The position numbers were made by a program, and so were the translations under genes. DNA of 64,000 nucleotides, from the NCBI GenBank assembly GCA_045595395.1, contig JAZOAH010000016.1, positions 62,001 through 126,000 on the forward strand. The letters run 5' to 3'. Each line of letters opens with the position of its first letter. Positions within the stretch are counted from its first letter, which is position 1. This document shows, piece after piece, positions 57,540 to 64,000 of the stretch. Under the pieces are notes generated by a model, which worked only from the letters and a program-made list of their open reading frames with translations, did no database searches and was not told where the DNA came from. This DNA is from CAKSHC01 sp045595395 (lineage in GTDB: Bacteria; Bacillota; Clostridia; Oscillospirales; UMGS1783).

Positions 57540-58037
57540 TTAGGTATAGGTAAAGTCGGTAAACTCCAAAATAAAATCGTTGCCGATCTGCAACAGGAGC
57601 GGCGTGCCCGATTCGGCATCAAACTGACAGGTTGCCGTCAGGTCACCCGATTGATAGGAAAAGATGCCGTTGGGCAGATTCTCCCCTTCCTGCTTGGTGA
57701 TCGCATCACACAGGGTAAAGACCGGACCGATGATCTTTTCCATGTTCTCGGGCAGACGGTCGGTGGTAAAGGAAACATCGTGATAGCCGACGGTATAGGT
57801 TTCCTCGGTCAGGGTAATGCAAAAGCCGTTGAGGGCTTGAGGGGTATTGATGGTGATGCCAATGGTTTCAGGGTCTTTCTCAATTGTAAAGCTATATTCC
57901 TTTTCGCCGTAGTGTACCATAGCGCAGGCCGAGAATCCTTCGGCTTCACGCATCTCTTTGGTGACATCGGCCGCCGTGTTCTTGGCGCATCCACACAACA
58001 CAAACACAAGCAAAGCCAGCGATGCCAGTTTTTTCAA
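57540..58037 (-). CDS. Putative lipoprotein of unknown function
   Basis: A 165-aa secreted lipoprotein not matched to a named family. The signal peptide MKKLASLALLVFVLCGC ends in the lipobox LCGC with Cys17. The mature part is strand-rich (SFTIEKDPETIGITINTP, ATCQFDAESGTPLLLQIGN) and resembles LolA-like or DUF4352-type carriers in general pattern only. It starts directly after the nnr stop (1-nt distance) and precedes alr by 12 nt, so it belongs to the nnr-alr operon. Confidence 0.75.
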   Translation of the reverse strand: MKKLASLALLVFVLCGCAKNTAADVTKEMREAEGFSACAMVHYGEKEYSFTIEKDPETIGITINTPQALNGFCITLTEETYTVGYHDVSFTTDRLPENMEKIIGPVFTLCDAITKQEGENLPNGIFSYQSGDLTATCQFDAESGTPLLLQIGNDFILEFTDFTYT

Positions 58038-59567
58038 TCAATTACACTCCTTGATCTCATGAAAGACATCCGGGAAGAAATCTCGCAAAAGCGAGGGGGT
58101 TAAGCAGTATTCGGTCAACTTTTGAGCCCCGATCAGTCCGGCTTTGGCATGAATATATACGCCGGCAACGGCGGCCGAAGCCCCGTCCATGCCCTGCGCC
58201 AGCAGCGCACCGATGATACCGGTCAGCACATCGCCCGAACCGCCTTTGGCCAGCCCCGAACAGGATGCAGGGGCAAACCAGACTCGCCCGTCGGGAGCCG
58301 CCACAACGGTGTTGGCGCCTTTCAGCACCAGCGTCACGCCGTACTGCTTAGCAAAAGCCGATGCCACACCGGGACGGTCGGCACAGATCTCTTCCACCGT
58401 CTTCCCAGTCAGTCGTGCCATTTCCAGCGGATGAGGCGTAAGCACCAATTCACCGGTATGGCGGGATAGTATATCTATATTCCGAGAAAGAATAGTTATG
58501 CCATCGGCATCAATGACCATCGGAATATTGGTCTGACGGATCAAGCTGGTGACCCGACGTTCCTGACCAACGGCCAGTGACAGGCCACAACCGCAAGCCA
58601 TGGCCTGCGCCCGCTGTGCAGCCGCCAGTAATTTGGTTTCTCCCTCGCACGACGCATCGGGTAACGGGGGCAACTCGGTATAGACCGGCTCATCATGACG
58701 GCGAGACACCGCAGTCATGACCTCGGATGACCCTAAGACCTCGACCAGCCCCACGCCGCAGCGCAAGGCAGCACCGACACACAAGGATGCCGCGCCGGTC
58801 ATACCCGGACTGCCGCAATAGACCAGTAGGCGACCAAAGGTGCCTTTATGGCTGTTCTTGGGACGGGTCGGCAACAGCGATTTCACCAGGTCGGGAGTAA
58901 TGACCCACATATTCGTATGCTGCAAGGCCTTTTCGGGGATGCCGATATCACAGACCTTGATCTTGCCGCAACGGTCGGCGGCCGGATAGAGAAAATGGCA
59001 GGGCTTTTCAGCCGTAAAGGTCACCGTCAAATGGGCATGAAAGGACTCCCCTTCCACCGCACCGGTATCACAGGCGACACCGCTGGGCAGATCGGCCGCC
59101 ACACGAAACGCCTGAGATTGATTGGCCAGGACGACACATGCAGCCGCCGCACCCGACAGCGCACCACGAAAACCGGTGCCGTACATGGCATCGACAATGA
59201 CATCGGCCGACTCGATCCATGCCTGACACTCTTCCCGATCTTGCTCAAAAAAGAGCATGGGAATATCATAAAGCTGTTCGGCATAGTACCGAGCATCATC
59301 GGACAGCTCACGGTCGTTGATGCGGATGATGCTGACAAGCATACCGGATTGCGCAGCCATGCCGGCCAAGGCAAAACCGTCACCAGCGTTATTGCCGTTA
59401 CCGGCCAGAATGACTACCTTCTTTTCGATCGGATCACCCACGGCGGCAACCATCTGCTCGTAGATGCCGGAGGCGGCGTGGAACATCAGTTCGGTGCCGG
59501 GGATGCCCAGTACCTCGATGGCAAACCGATCGGCCTCATTCATTTGTTTTGCGGTACATACCCGCAT
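58038..59567 (-). CDS. nnr: Bifunctional NAD(P)H-hydrate epimerase / dehydratase
   Basis: Repairs hydrated NAD(P)H. The 509-aa fusion has an N-terminal YjeF_N epimerase domain (GNGNNAGDGFALAG, about 57-70) and a C-terminal ribokinase-like ADP-dependent dehydratase domain (about 225-500), with HKGTFGRLLVYCGSPGMTGAA and GLAKGGSGDVLTGIIGALLA. The ATG at 59567 is preferred over one 24 nt upstream because AAGGTGG precedes it; it then begins 2 nt after the aldo/keto reductase stop. Its C-terminal end meets the lipoprotein gene. Confidence 0.95.
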   Translation of the reverse strand: MRVCTAKQMNEADRFAIEVLGIPGTELMFHAASGIYEQMVAAVGDPIEKKVVILAGNGNNAGDGFALAGMAAQSGMLVSIIRINDRELSDDARYYAEQLYDIPMLFFEQDREECQAWIESADVIVDAMYGTGFRGALSGAAAACVVLANQSQAFRVAADLPSGVACDTGAVEGESFHAHLTVTFTAEKPCHFLYPAADRCGKIKVCDIGIPEKALQHTNMWVITPDLVKSLLPTRPKNSHKGTFGRLLVYCGSPGMTGAASLCVGAALRCGVGLVEVLGSSEVMTAVSRRHDEPVYTELPPLPDASCEGETKLLAAAQRAQAMACGCGLSLAVGQERRVTSLIRQTNIPMVIDADGITILSRNIDILSRHTGELVLTPHPLEMARLTGKTVEEICADRPGVASAFAKQYGVTLVLKGANTVVAAPDGRVWFAPASCSGLAKGGSGDVLTGIIGALLAQGMDGASAAVAGVYIHAKAGLIGAQKLTEYCLTPSLLRDFFPDVFHEIKECN

Positions 59568-59569
59568 AC

Positions 59570-60514
59570 TCACACCACCTTGATGGCCCACTGGTCACAA
59601 ACACGGCTGCAGTAGCCGCACAGGACACAGTTGTGATTGGGGACAGCCTTGCCGTTGATGATATCGATACCGTGACTGACACAGCGGGCGGCGCATGTAC
59701 CGCAGCCGACGCACCAATCATCAATATGTAACCGACGTTTTTTTGCCTGTAACACAGCCAAATGTTCGGCCGAAAAGCTACCCTTTTCCATAAATTCGAT
59801 ATTAGCGTCGATCTCATCAACCGACTGCATGCCGATGCAGACGCTATGTTTATAGGGGAAAGAAAAGGCGTATGCCAGGCTTTCCCGGGCATTAGCAAAG
59901 AGATTACCGCCGCCGAGCGGCTTCATGGTATAGATGCCTTTCCCGGCCTCATAGGCTATTTTCAGCGCATCCTCCATCTGCTCACGGCTGCCATCGACAA
60001 TGCCGAGGCCTGCCTTGTTGAGAAGCGGATGGACGACCTCGATATAATCGGCCTTGGCGGCCGCCAGCACACCGGCGACATGGTGGGTCGAAATGCCGAA
60101 GGCACGGATCACACCGAGCGCCTTGAGCCTTAGTAATTCTTCAATGGCGGGCATATGGCCACGAAGGGTGTGCTCACTCTCCTGCTCATGGAGCATGAAG
60201 ATATCGATATAGTCACGATCGAGCCGTTTCCTTGCCTCCTCCACCGCATCAAAGGCCATCTGCTTTTCATAGGCATAGGATTTGCTGGCGATGATCAGAG
60301 GCCGTGCCATCTTTTTTTCGGCCAAGCGGATGTATTCATAATTGTCGTATAGTTGGGCGGTGTCGAGAAAATTGATGCCACGTGATGCCGCATAGGCCAA
60401 GATCTCGGCAGCCTGCTCGGGCGGCCGATTGGCCTGCATGGGCGCCATGGTCAGCGACCCGAAGGCCAGGGCGGACACCTGCATACCCGTCTTGCCCAGA
60501 GAAAGATATTTCAT
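59570..60514 (-). CDS. Aldo/keto reductase with two C-terminal [4Fe-4S] clusters
   Basis: A 314-aa protein: an AKR TIM barrel (about 1-260) with DTAQLYDNYEYIR holding the catalytic Asp and Tyr, the Lys in LIIASKSYAY, and His in FMLHEQE; then a ferredoxin-like tail with CVGCGTCAARC and CVLCGYCSRVC, ligands for two [4Fe-4S] clusters. Such AKR-ferredoxin fusions are common in anaerobes and their substrates are mostly unknown. It begins just after the ireB terminator, so its promoter is unclear. It is followed by nnr. Confidence 0.9.
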   Translation of the reverse strand: MKYLSLGKTGMQVSALAFGSLTMAPMQANRPPEQAAEILAYAASRGINFLDTAQLYDNYEYIRLAEKKMARPLIIASKSYAYEKQMAFDAVEEARKRLDRDYIDIFMLHEQESEHTLRGHMPAIEELLRLKALGVIRAFGISTHHVAGVLAAAKADYIEVVHPLLNKAGLGIVDGSREQMEDALKIAYEAGKGIYTMKPLGGGNLFANARESLAYAFSFPYKHSVCIGMQSVDEIDANIEFMEKGSFSAEHLAVLQAKKRRLHIDDWCVGCGTCAARCVSHGIDIINGKAVPNHNCVLCGYCSRVCDQWAIKVV

Positions 60515-60530
60515 ATTGCACCTATACTAA

Positions 60531-60560
60531 AAATCTCAAAACCGCTTGGTTTTGAGATTT
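60531..60560 (-). terminator. Terminator of ireB
   Basis: AAATCTCAAAACC/GGTTTTGAGATTT with a 4-nt loop and T-tract on the minus strand; the A-rich flank lets it act in both directions. Confidence 0.78.
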
Positions 60561-60566
60561 TTTAGC

Positions 60567-60824
60567 TTATTCGGAAAGATAAGAACGGACCAGGGTATGA
60601 AGCAACTCATCCCGATCGATCTTGCAGATCAGCGCACGAGCATTCTTATAGTTGGTGATATAAGTAGGATCCTCCGAAAGGATGTACCCCACAAGCTGAT
60701 TGATCGGGTTGTATCCCTTTTCCTTAAGCGCATCGTAGACCTCGGTCACTATACGCTTCATTTCCTTTTCCTGTTCGTCACGAACCGAGAAAGTAATCGT
60801 TCCGTCATGCAGCACTTGGCTCAT
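60567..60824 (-). CDS. ireB: IreB-family regulatory phosphoprotein
   Basis: An 85-aa protein matching IreB/YrzL. In Enterococcus IreB is phosphorylated on N-terminal Thr residues by the PASTA kinase IreK and dampens cephalosporin resistance. The core VYDALKEKGYNPINQLVGYILSEDP, here in two parts, and LICKIDRDELLHTLVRSYL are highly diagnostic. The N-terminal HDGTITFSV has Thr residues for phosphorylation. The ATG at 60824 is chosen by length of homologues; AAAAGGGG directly abuts it, an unusually tight ribosome site. In many Firmicutes it precedes ruvX (yrrK); here it does not. Confidence 0.93.
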   Translation of the reverse strand: MSQVLHDGTITFSVRDEQEKEMKRIVTEVYDALKEKGYNPINQLVGYILSEDPTYITNYKNARALICKIDRDELLHTLVRSYLSE

Positions 60825-60854
60825 CCCCTTTTCGGTAGTTTTTCTATACTCTAT

Positions 60855-60883
60855 ATCATAAACCAATTTTGTCCGTTTTTCAA
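60855..60883 (-). promoter_or_regulatory. SigA-type promoter of ireB
   Basis: TTGAAA (60878-60883), 17 nt, TATGAT (60855-60860) on the minus strand, between pheT and ireB. Confidence 0.68.
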
Positions 60884-60900
60884 GACACAATGCAAAATTT

Positions 60901-63273
60901 TTATGCTTTTAATGCAATTCCCGCAGCGGTAAAGCGAGCAGTGAGAGCATCGACCTGCGCCTGCACTTCTTCACCTGACAGGGTGCGATCATAGGCGCCG
61001 AAGGTGAAGCGTACCGTCATGCTGCGCTTATCGCCCAGCGAGTCATCACGATACTCGTCGACCGGCCGATAGGAAAGCAGCAACGGACAGTTCTCGGCCT
61101 CAACAAGAGCGCAGATATCGGCATAGGGCTGATCCTTGCCGACCAGCAACGACAGATCATATTCCACGCCGGGGAATTTGGAAGGCTCGGCGTACTTGAC
61201 GCCGGTGCCGGCATAGGCCGAGAACAGATCCATATCGAGTTCGGCGCAGATGATATTGGCCTTTTTGTCGATCTTATCGACCACCGACGGATGCACGACG
61301 CTGACAAAGCCGATCTTTTGGCCGTTTAGAAGGACGGCAGCCGTGTTGACCGGGTGCTGCCAGGACTTTTCGGCCGTTTCATGAACAAAGGTCAGCGGCT
61401 CATTTTTGAGCACGGTGCCGATGGTACGCAGTGCATCGACCAGGCTCAGATAAGCGTCCTTCTCGCTGCCGGTCTTGTCAAACAGGACAACACCCAGTTT
61501 CTTGCGTTCCTTGCAGGTGCCGTCCGCCTTGAGGCCTTCGACGACACGGGCGATCTCAAAGATGCCGAAGCGCTCGGCAAAACGGCGGTTGTCCTGCACC
61601 ATGGTCAGTAGAGTCGGAACCATATTGCGGCGCAGAATCGTCCAATCGGTAGACATGGAGTTGATGAGCTTGACATTCTCCTCTACCTCAATACCGATCT
61701 GAGAGAGCTTGCGGCTGTCGCTCCAGAGATAGGAGTGGACCTCGTGCATACCGTAACGATCGGCAAGCATCGTCTTGACCCCGAAATCGTCACGACGGTT
61801 GGTCGTTTCGGGAATGGGATAAAGCACATTCTCCGAGGGACGGATCTCAAAGTTATCATAGCCGTAGATACGGGTGATCTCTTCAATGATGTCGGCCTTG
61901 ATGGTGACATCCTTGGTGCGGCGCCAGGACGGCACCTCGACACGGAAATCATCGCCCTTGCGTTCCAGGCCGAAGCCGAGGGCGCACAAGGTTTTTTCGA
62001 TGCGGTCGGATGTGATATCAATACCGGTATAGCGATCAACGAATTTCTTATCGAAATCAATGGAGATCTCGGGGAAAGCATAGGTACGCACATCGCTGAT
62101 CTTAGACTCGAATTTCACTGCGGGATCATAGGTTTGAAGCAGATCCAGATAGCGCAGAGCGGCCGTCATGGTCAGTTCCGGATCGAGCATCTTTTCATAG
62201 CGCATGCTGGCATCGGTGCGCAAACCGATACGGACGGTGGTCTTTCTGGTGGTGATACCGTCAAAGTTGGCCGATTCAAGCAGCAGGCTATCGGTGGTAT
62301 CCTCAATTTCAGAGTTAAGACCGCCCATGATGCCGGCAATGGCCATCGGCTTATCGTCCGAGCAGATCATGAGGGTTTCGGCATCCATATTGCGCTCGAT
62401 GCCGTCGAGGGTGGTAAAGGTAAAGGGCTCGGCAAAGCGGCGGACATTCACCTTTTTGACCACCGAGTAGTCAAAGGCGTGCATCGGCTGGCCAAGCTCG
62501 AGCATGACATAGTTGGTCAGGTCGGCCAGGAAATTGATGGCACGCAGGCCGCAGTAGAACAGACGAATCCGCATATTGATCGGAGAGACCTTGCGGGTGA
62601 TGCCGGTGACGATGGCCGAGGTGTAGCGATAGCAGCGCTCGTCCTCGATCTTTACATCGACCTCGGGCTTATCCTTGATGCTGTCGGCATCGAACATCGG
62701 CACGGGACGCAGGTCACGCTCGGCGATGGCGGCGAACTCACGGGCAATGCCATAATGGCCCCACAGGTCGGGGCGGTTGGTCAGTGATTTGTTATCGACT
62801 TCAAAGACGATATCGTCGATGGCAAACAGGTCTTTGACATCAACACCCAGCGGGGTGTCGGCGTCCAGTTCCATGATGCCGTCATGATTGGCCGAGATGC
62901 CCAGTTCCTTTTCCGAGCAGCACATGCCGCAGGACTCGAAACCGGCGATCTTGGTCTTGATAATATCCATGCCGCCGGCCTTGCCGCCCTCGGTGGCGAA
63001 GGCGACCATCATGCCCTCACGGACATTGGGTGCACCGCAGACACAGTCGACCACCGACTTGCCGGTGTTGACCTTGAGCAGGTGCAATTTCTTAGAGTTG
63101 GGATGATTTTCGATGCTTTCAATACGGGCCGAAACGACGCCCTGCACATCGGCACCCATAACGAAGATATCCTCTACCTCGGCGGTGGCGAGGGTAAAAC
63201 GTTTGATCAGTGCAACTTTATCCAGACCGGAGAGATCAACGAAATCTTCGATCCAATTCATTGATATTAACAT
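60901..63273 (-). CDS. pheT: Phenylalanyl-tRNA synthetase beta chain
   Basis: Beta subunit of the alpha2-beta2 PheRS, 790 aa. Domains in order: N-terminal helices (MNWIEDFVDLSGLD), the EMAP/tRNA-binding domain (about 40-150, CGAPNVREGMMVAFAT), the B3/B4 editing domain (about 205-370), the B5 domain, a catalytic-like domain, and the C-terminal FDX-ACB anticodon-binding domain (about 700-790, LSYRPVDEYRDDSLGDKRSM region). The N-terminal part begins 12 nt after pheS, so the genes are co-transcribed. No terminator was seen after it; the ireB promoter is inside the following gap. Confidence 0.97.
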   Translation of the reverse strand: MLISMNWIEDFVDLSGLDKVALIKRFTLATAEVEDIFVMGADVQGVVSARIESIENHPNSKKLHLLKVNTGKSVVDCVCGAPNVREGMMVAFATEGGKAGGMDIIKTKIAGFESCGMCCSEKELGISANHDGIMELDADTPLGVDVKDLFAIDDIVFEVDNKSLTNRPDLWGHYGIAREFAAIAERDLRPVPMFDADSIKDKPEVDVKIEDERCYRYTSAIVTGITRKVSPINMRIRLFYCGLRAINFLADLTNYVMLELGQPMHAFDYSVVKKVNVRRFAEPFTFTTLDGIERNMDAETLMICSDDKPMAIAGIMGGLNSEIEDTTDSLLLESANFDGITTRKTTVRIGLRTDASMRYEKMLDPELTMTAALRYLDLLQTYDPAVKFESKISDVRTYAFPEISIDFDKKFVDRYTGIDITSDRIEKTLCALGFGLERKGDDFRVEVPSWRRTKDVTIKADIIEEITRIYGYDNFEIRPSENVLYPIPETTNRRDDFGVKTMLADRYGMHEVHSYLWSDSRKLSQIGIEVEENVKLINSMSTDWTILRRNMVPTLLTMVQDNRRFAERFGIFEIARVVEGLKADGTCKERKKLGVVLFDKTGSEKDAYLSLVDALRTIGTVLKNEPLTFVHETAEKSWQHPVNTAAVLLNGQKIGFVSVVHPSVVDKIDKKANIICAELDMDLFSAYAGTGVKYAEPSKFPGVEYDLSLLVGKDQPYADICALVEAENCPLLLSYRPVDEYRDDSLGDKRSMTVRFTFGAYDRTLSGEEVQAQVDALTARFTAAGIALKA

Positions 63274-63285
63274 AGTCCTACCCCC

Positions 63286-63999
63286 TTAGCGCGATGTAAA
63301 CTGCGACAGCGATTTGAGATTGCCGGAATTGAGCATACGGATATCCTTGATGCCGTATTTCATCATGGCCAGACGGGTCAGACCCAGGCCGAAGGCAAAG
63401 CCGGAATATTCTTCGGGGTCGATGCCGCCGGCTTTCAGGACATTGGGATGGATCATGCCGCAAGGGCACAGTTCCAGCCAACCCGAATGTTTGCAGGTGG
63501 GGCAGCCCTCACCGCCGCAGATCAGGCAGTTAACGTCCAATTCAAAGCCCGGCTCAACGAAGGGGAAGAAACCGGGGCGCAGACGCACTTTAACATCCTT
63601 TTTGAAGACCTCGGAGAGCATGGTCTTCATGAAATAGATGAGGTTGGAAATGGAGATATTCTTGTCGATCATGATGCCTTCGAGCTGGAAGAAGGTGTTC
63701 TCGTGGCTGGCGTCGGTGGCCTCGTTTCTGAAGCAGCGGCTGGGGAAGACCGAGCGCAGCGGTGCGCCGTACTTGCGCATAATGGCGTTCTGGGCGGCCG
63801 AGGTGTGGGTCTTGAGCAGTTGGCCGTTGGAGAGGAAATAGGTATCCTGCATATCACGGGCCGGATGGTGCTTGGGGATATTGAGAGCCTCAAAGTTCTG
63901 ATAATCGTCGACGATCTCAAAATAGTCCTCTACCGTAAAGCCCATGCTGCGGAAGACCTCTTCGACCTCACGAGCCACGGTGGTGATGGGATGGAGCGA
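63286..63999 (-). CDS. pheS: Phenylalanyl-tRNA synthetase alpha chain, C-terminal part
   Basis: Catalytic subunit of PheRS; about 238 residues are visible and the frame stays open at the window edge, where it reads SLHPITTVAREVEEVF. The family has about 340 residues, so the N-terminal coiled coil is outside. Class II motifs are present: HPARDMQDTYFL (motif 1 area), RCFRNEATDASHENTFFQLEG (motif 2, in part), and SGFAFGLGLTRLAMMKYG (motif 3). A four-Cys knuckle (CLICGGEGCPTC) followed by CPCGMIHPN is seen, typical of Firmicute PheS. Confidence 0.96.
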   Translation of the reverse strand, partial: SLHPITTVAREVEEVFRSMGFTVEDYFEIVDDYQNFEALNIPKHHPARDMQDTYFLSNGQLLKTHTSAAQNAIMRKYGAPLRSVFPSRCFRNEATDASHENTFFQLEGIMIDKNISISNLIYFMKTMLSEVFKKDVKVRLRPGFFPFVEPGFELDVNCLICGGEGCPTCKHSGWLELCPCGMIHPNVLKAGGIDPEEYSGFAFGLGLTRLAMMKYGIKDIRMLNSGNLKSLSQFTSR

Positions 64000-64000
64000 G

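Noticed and set aside
1..64000. CRISPR arrays, insertion sequences, integrase or phage genes, tRNAs
   Set aside because: No regular direct repeats, transposase motifs or tRNA-like sequences were recognised; the gene content is chromosomal core.

Overview
The window is one continuous stretch of chromosome from an anaerobic, spore-forming, Gram-positive bacterium of the class Clostridia, with about 50 % GC. The evidence is spoVAC/D/E, ypeB and a SpoVB-like flippase; a CIRCE/groESL operon; an NADH-linked [FeFe] hydrogenase; a desulfoferrodoxin-type superoxide reductase; and no respiratory chain or outer-membrane genes. The family (perhaps Oscillospiraceae or a relative) cannot be fixed from the sequence alone. 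Most genes lie on the minus strand, in short operons with clear SigA-type promoters, nearly all with 17-bp spacers, and strong hairpin terminators. I see no insertion sequence, prophage, CRISPR array, tRNA or rRNA gene. The only stretch above 300 bases without a protein gene is filled by the RNase P RNA gene.

Layout. 1-11.9 kb: the 5' part of pgi, an M23/LysM/G5 wall peptidase, trmB, ypeB, trpS, ftsK/spoIIIE, uppP, a thioesterase, spoVAE, spoVAD, spoVAC and an unknown membrane protein. 12.0-15.8 kb: rnpB and a divergent murD-GNAT-methionine gamma-lyase-family operon. 15.8-20.4 kb: a yab-type cluster (rqcP/yabO, hup, mazG, spoVB-like), an MTA/SAH-nucleosidase-like gene and a DUF421 protein. 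20.4-28.8 kb: a ten-gene hydrogenase operon. 28.8-36.5 kb: a heterodimeric ABC exporter, a Crp/Fnr regulator divergent from a superoxide reductase, a DNA glycosylase, a cupin, a YgjP-type protease and a serine dehydratase. 36.5-46.9 kb: groESL, a lipid kinase, clpX-clpP-tig, and rpoD-dnaG-dgt. 46.9-55 kb: YigZ, three peptidases and a four-gene surface O-acylation set. 55-64 kb: a DUF554 protein, a MazF/EndoA toxin without antitoxin, alr, a lipoprotein, nnr, an aldo/keto reductase, ireB, pheT and partial pheS.

The most striking system is the hydrogenase operon. Between hydC and hydB/hydA lies a six-gene block: two DRTGG-domain proteins, two GHKL-fold ATPases without a phospho-accepting His domain, a PHP-family phosphoesterase, and a second [FeFe]-hydrogenase-like protein whose proton-relay cysteine is Ala but whose H-cluster ligands are intact. 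It looks like a self-contained H2/redox-sensing and phospho-signalling unit, and its mechanism is not established as far as I know.

Control regions are also informative. Three sporulation genes (ypeB, spoVAD, spoVAC) share a forespore-sigma-like promoter with identical spacing. The ypeB terminator and trmB promoter are interlocked, so readthrough RNA would bury the trmB ribosome site. The Crp/Fnr and superoxide-reductase promoters overlap, with a palindrome centred near -41.5 of one and on +1 of the other.
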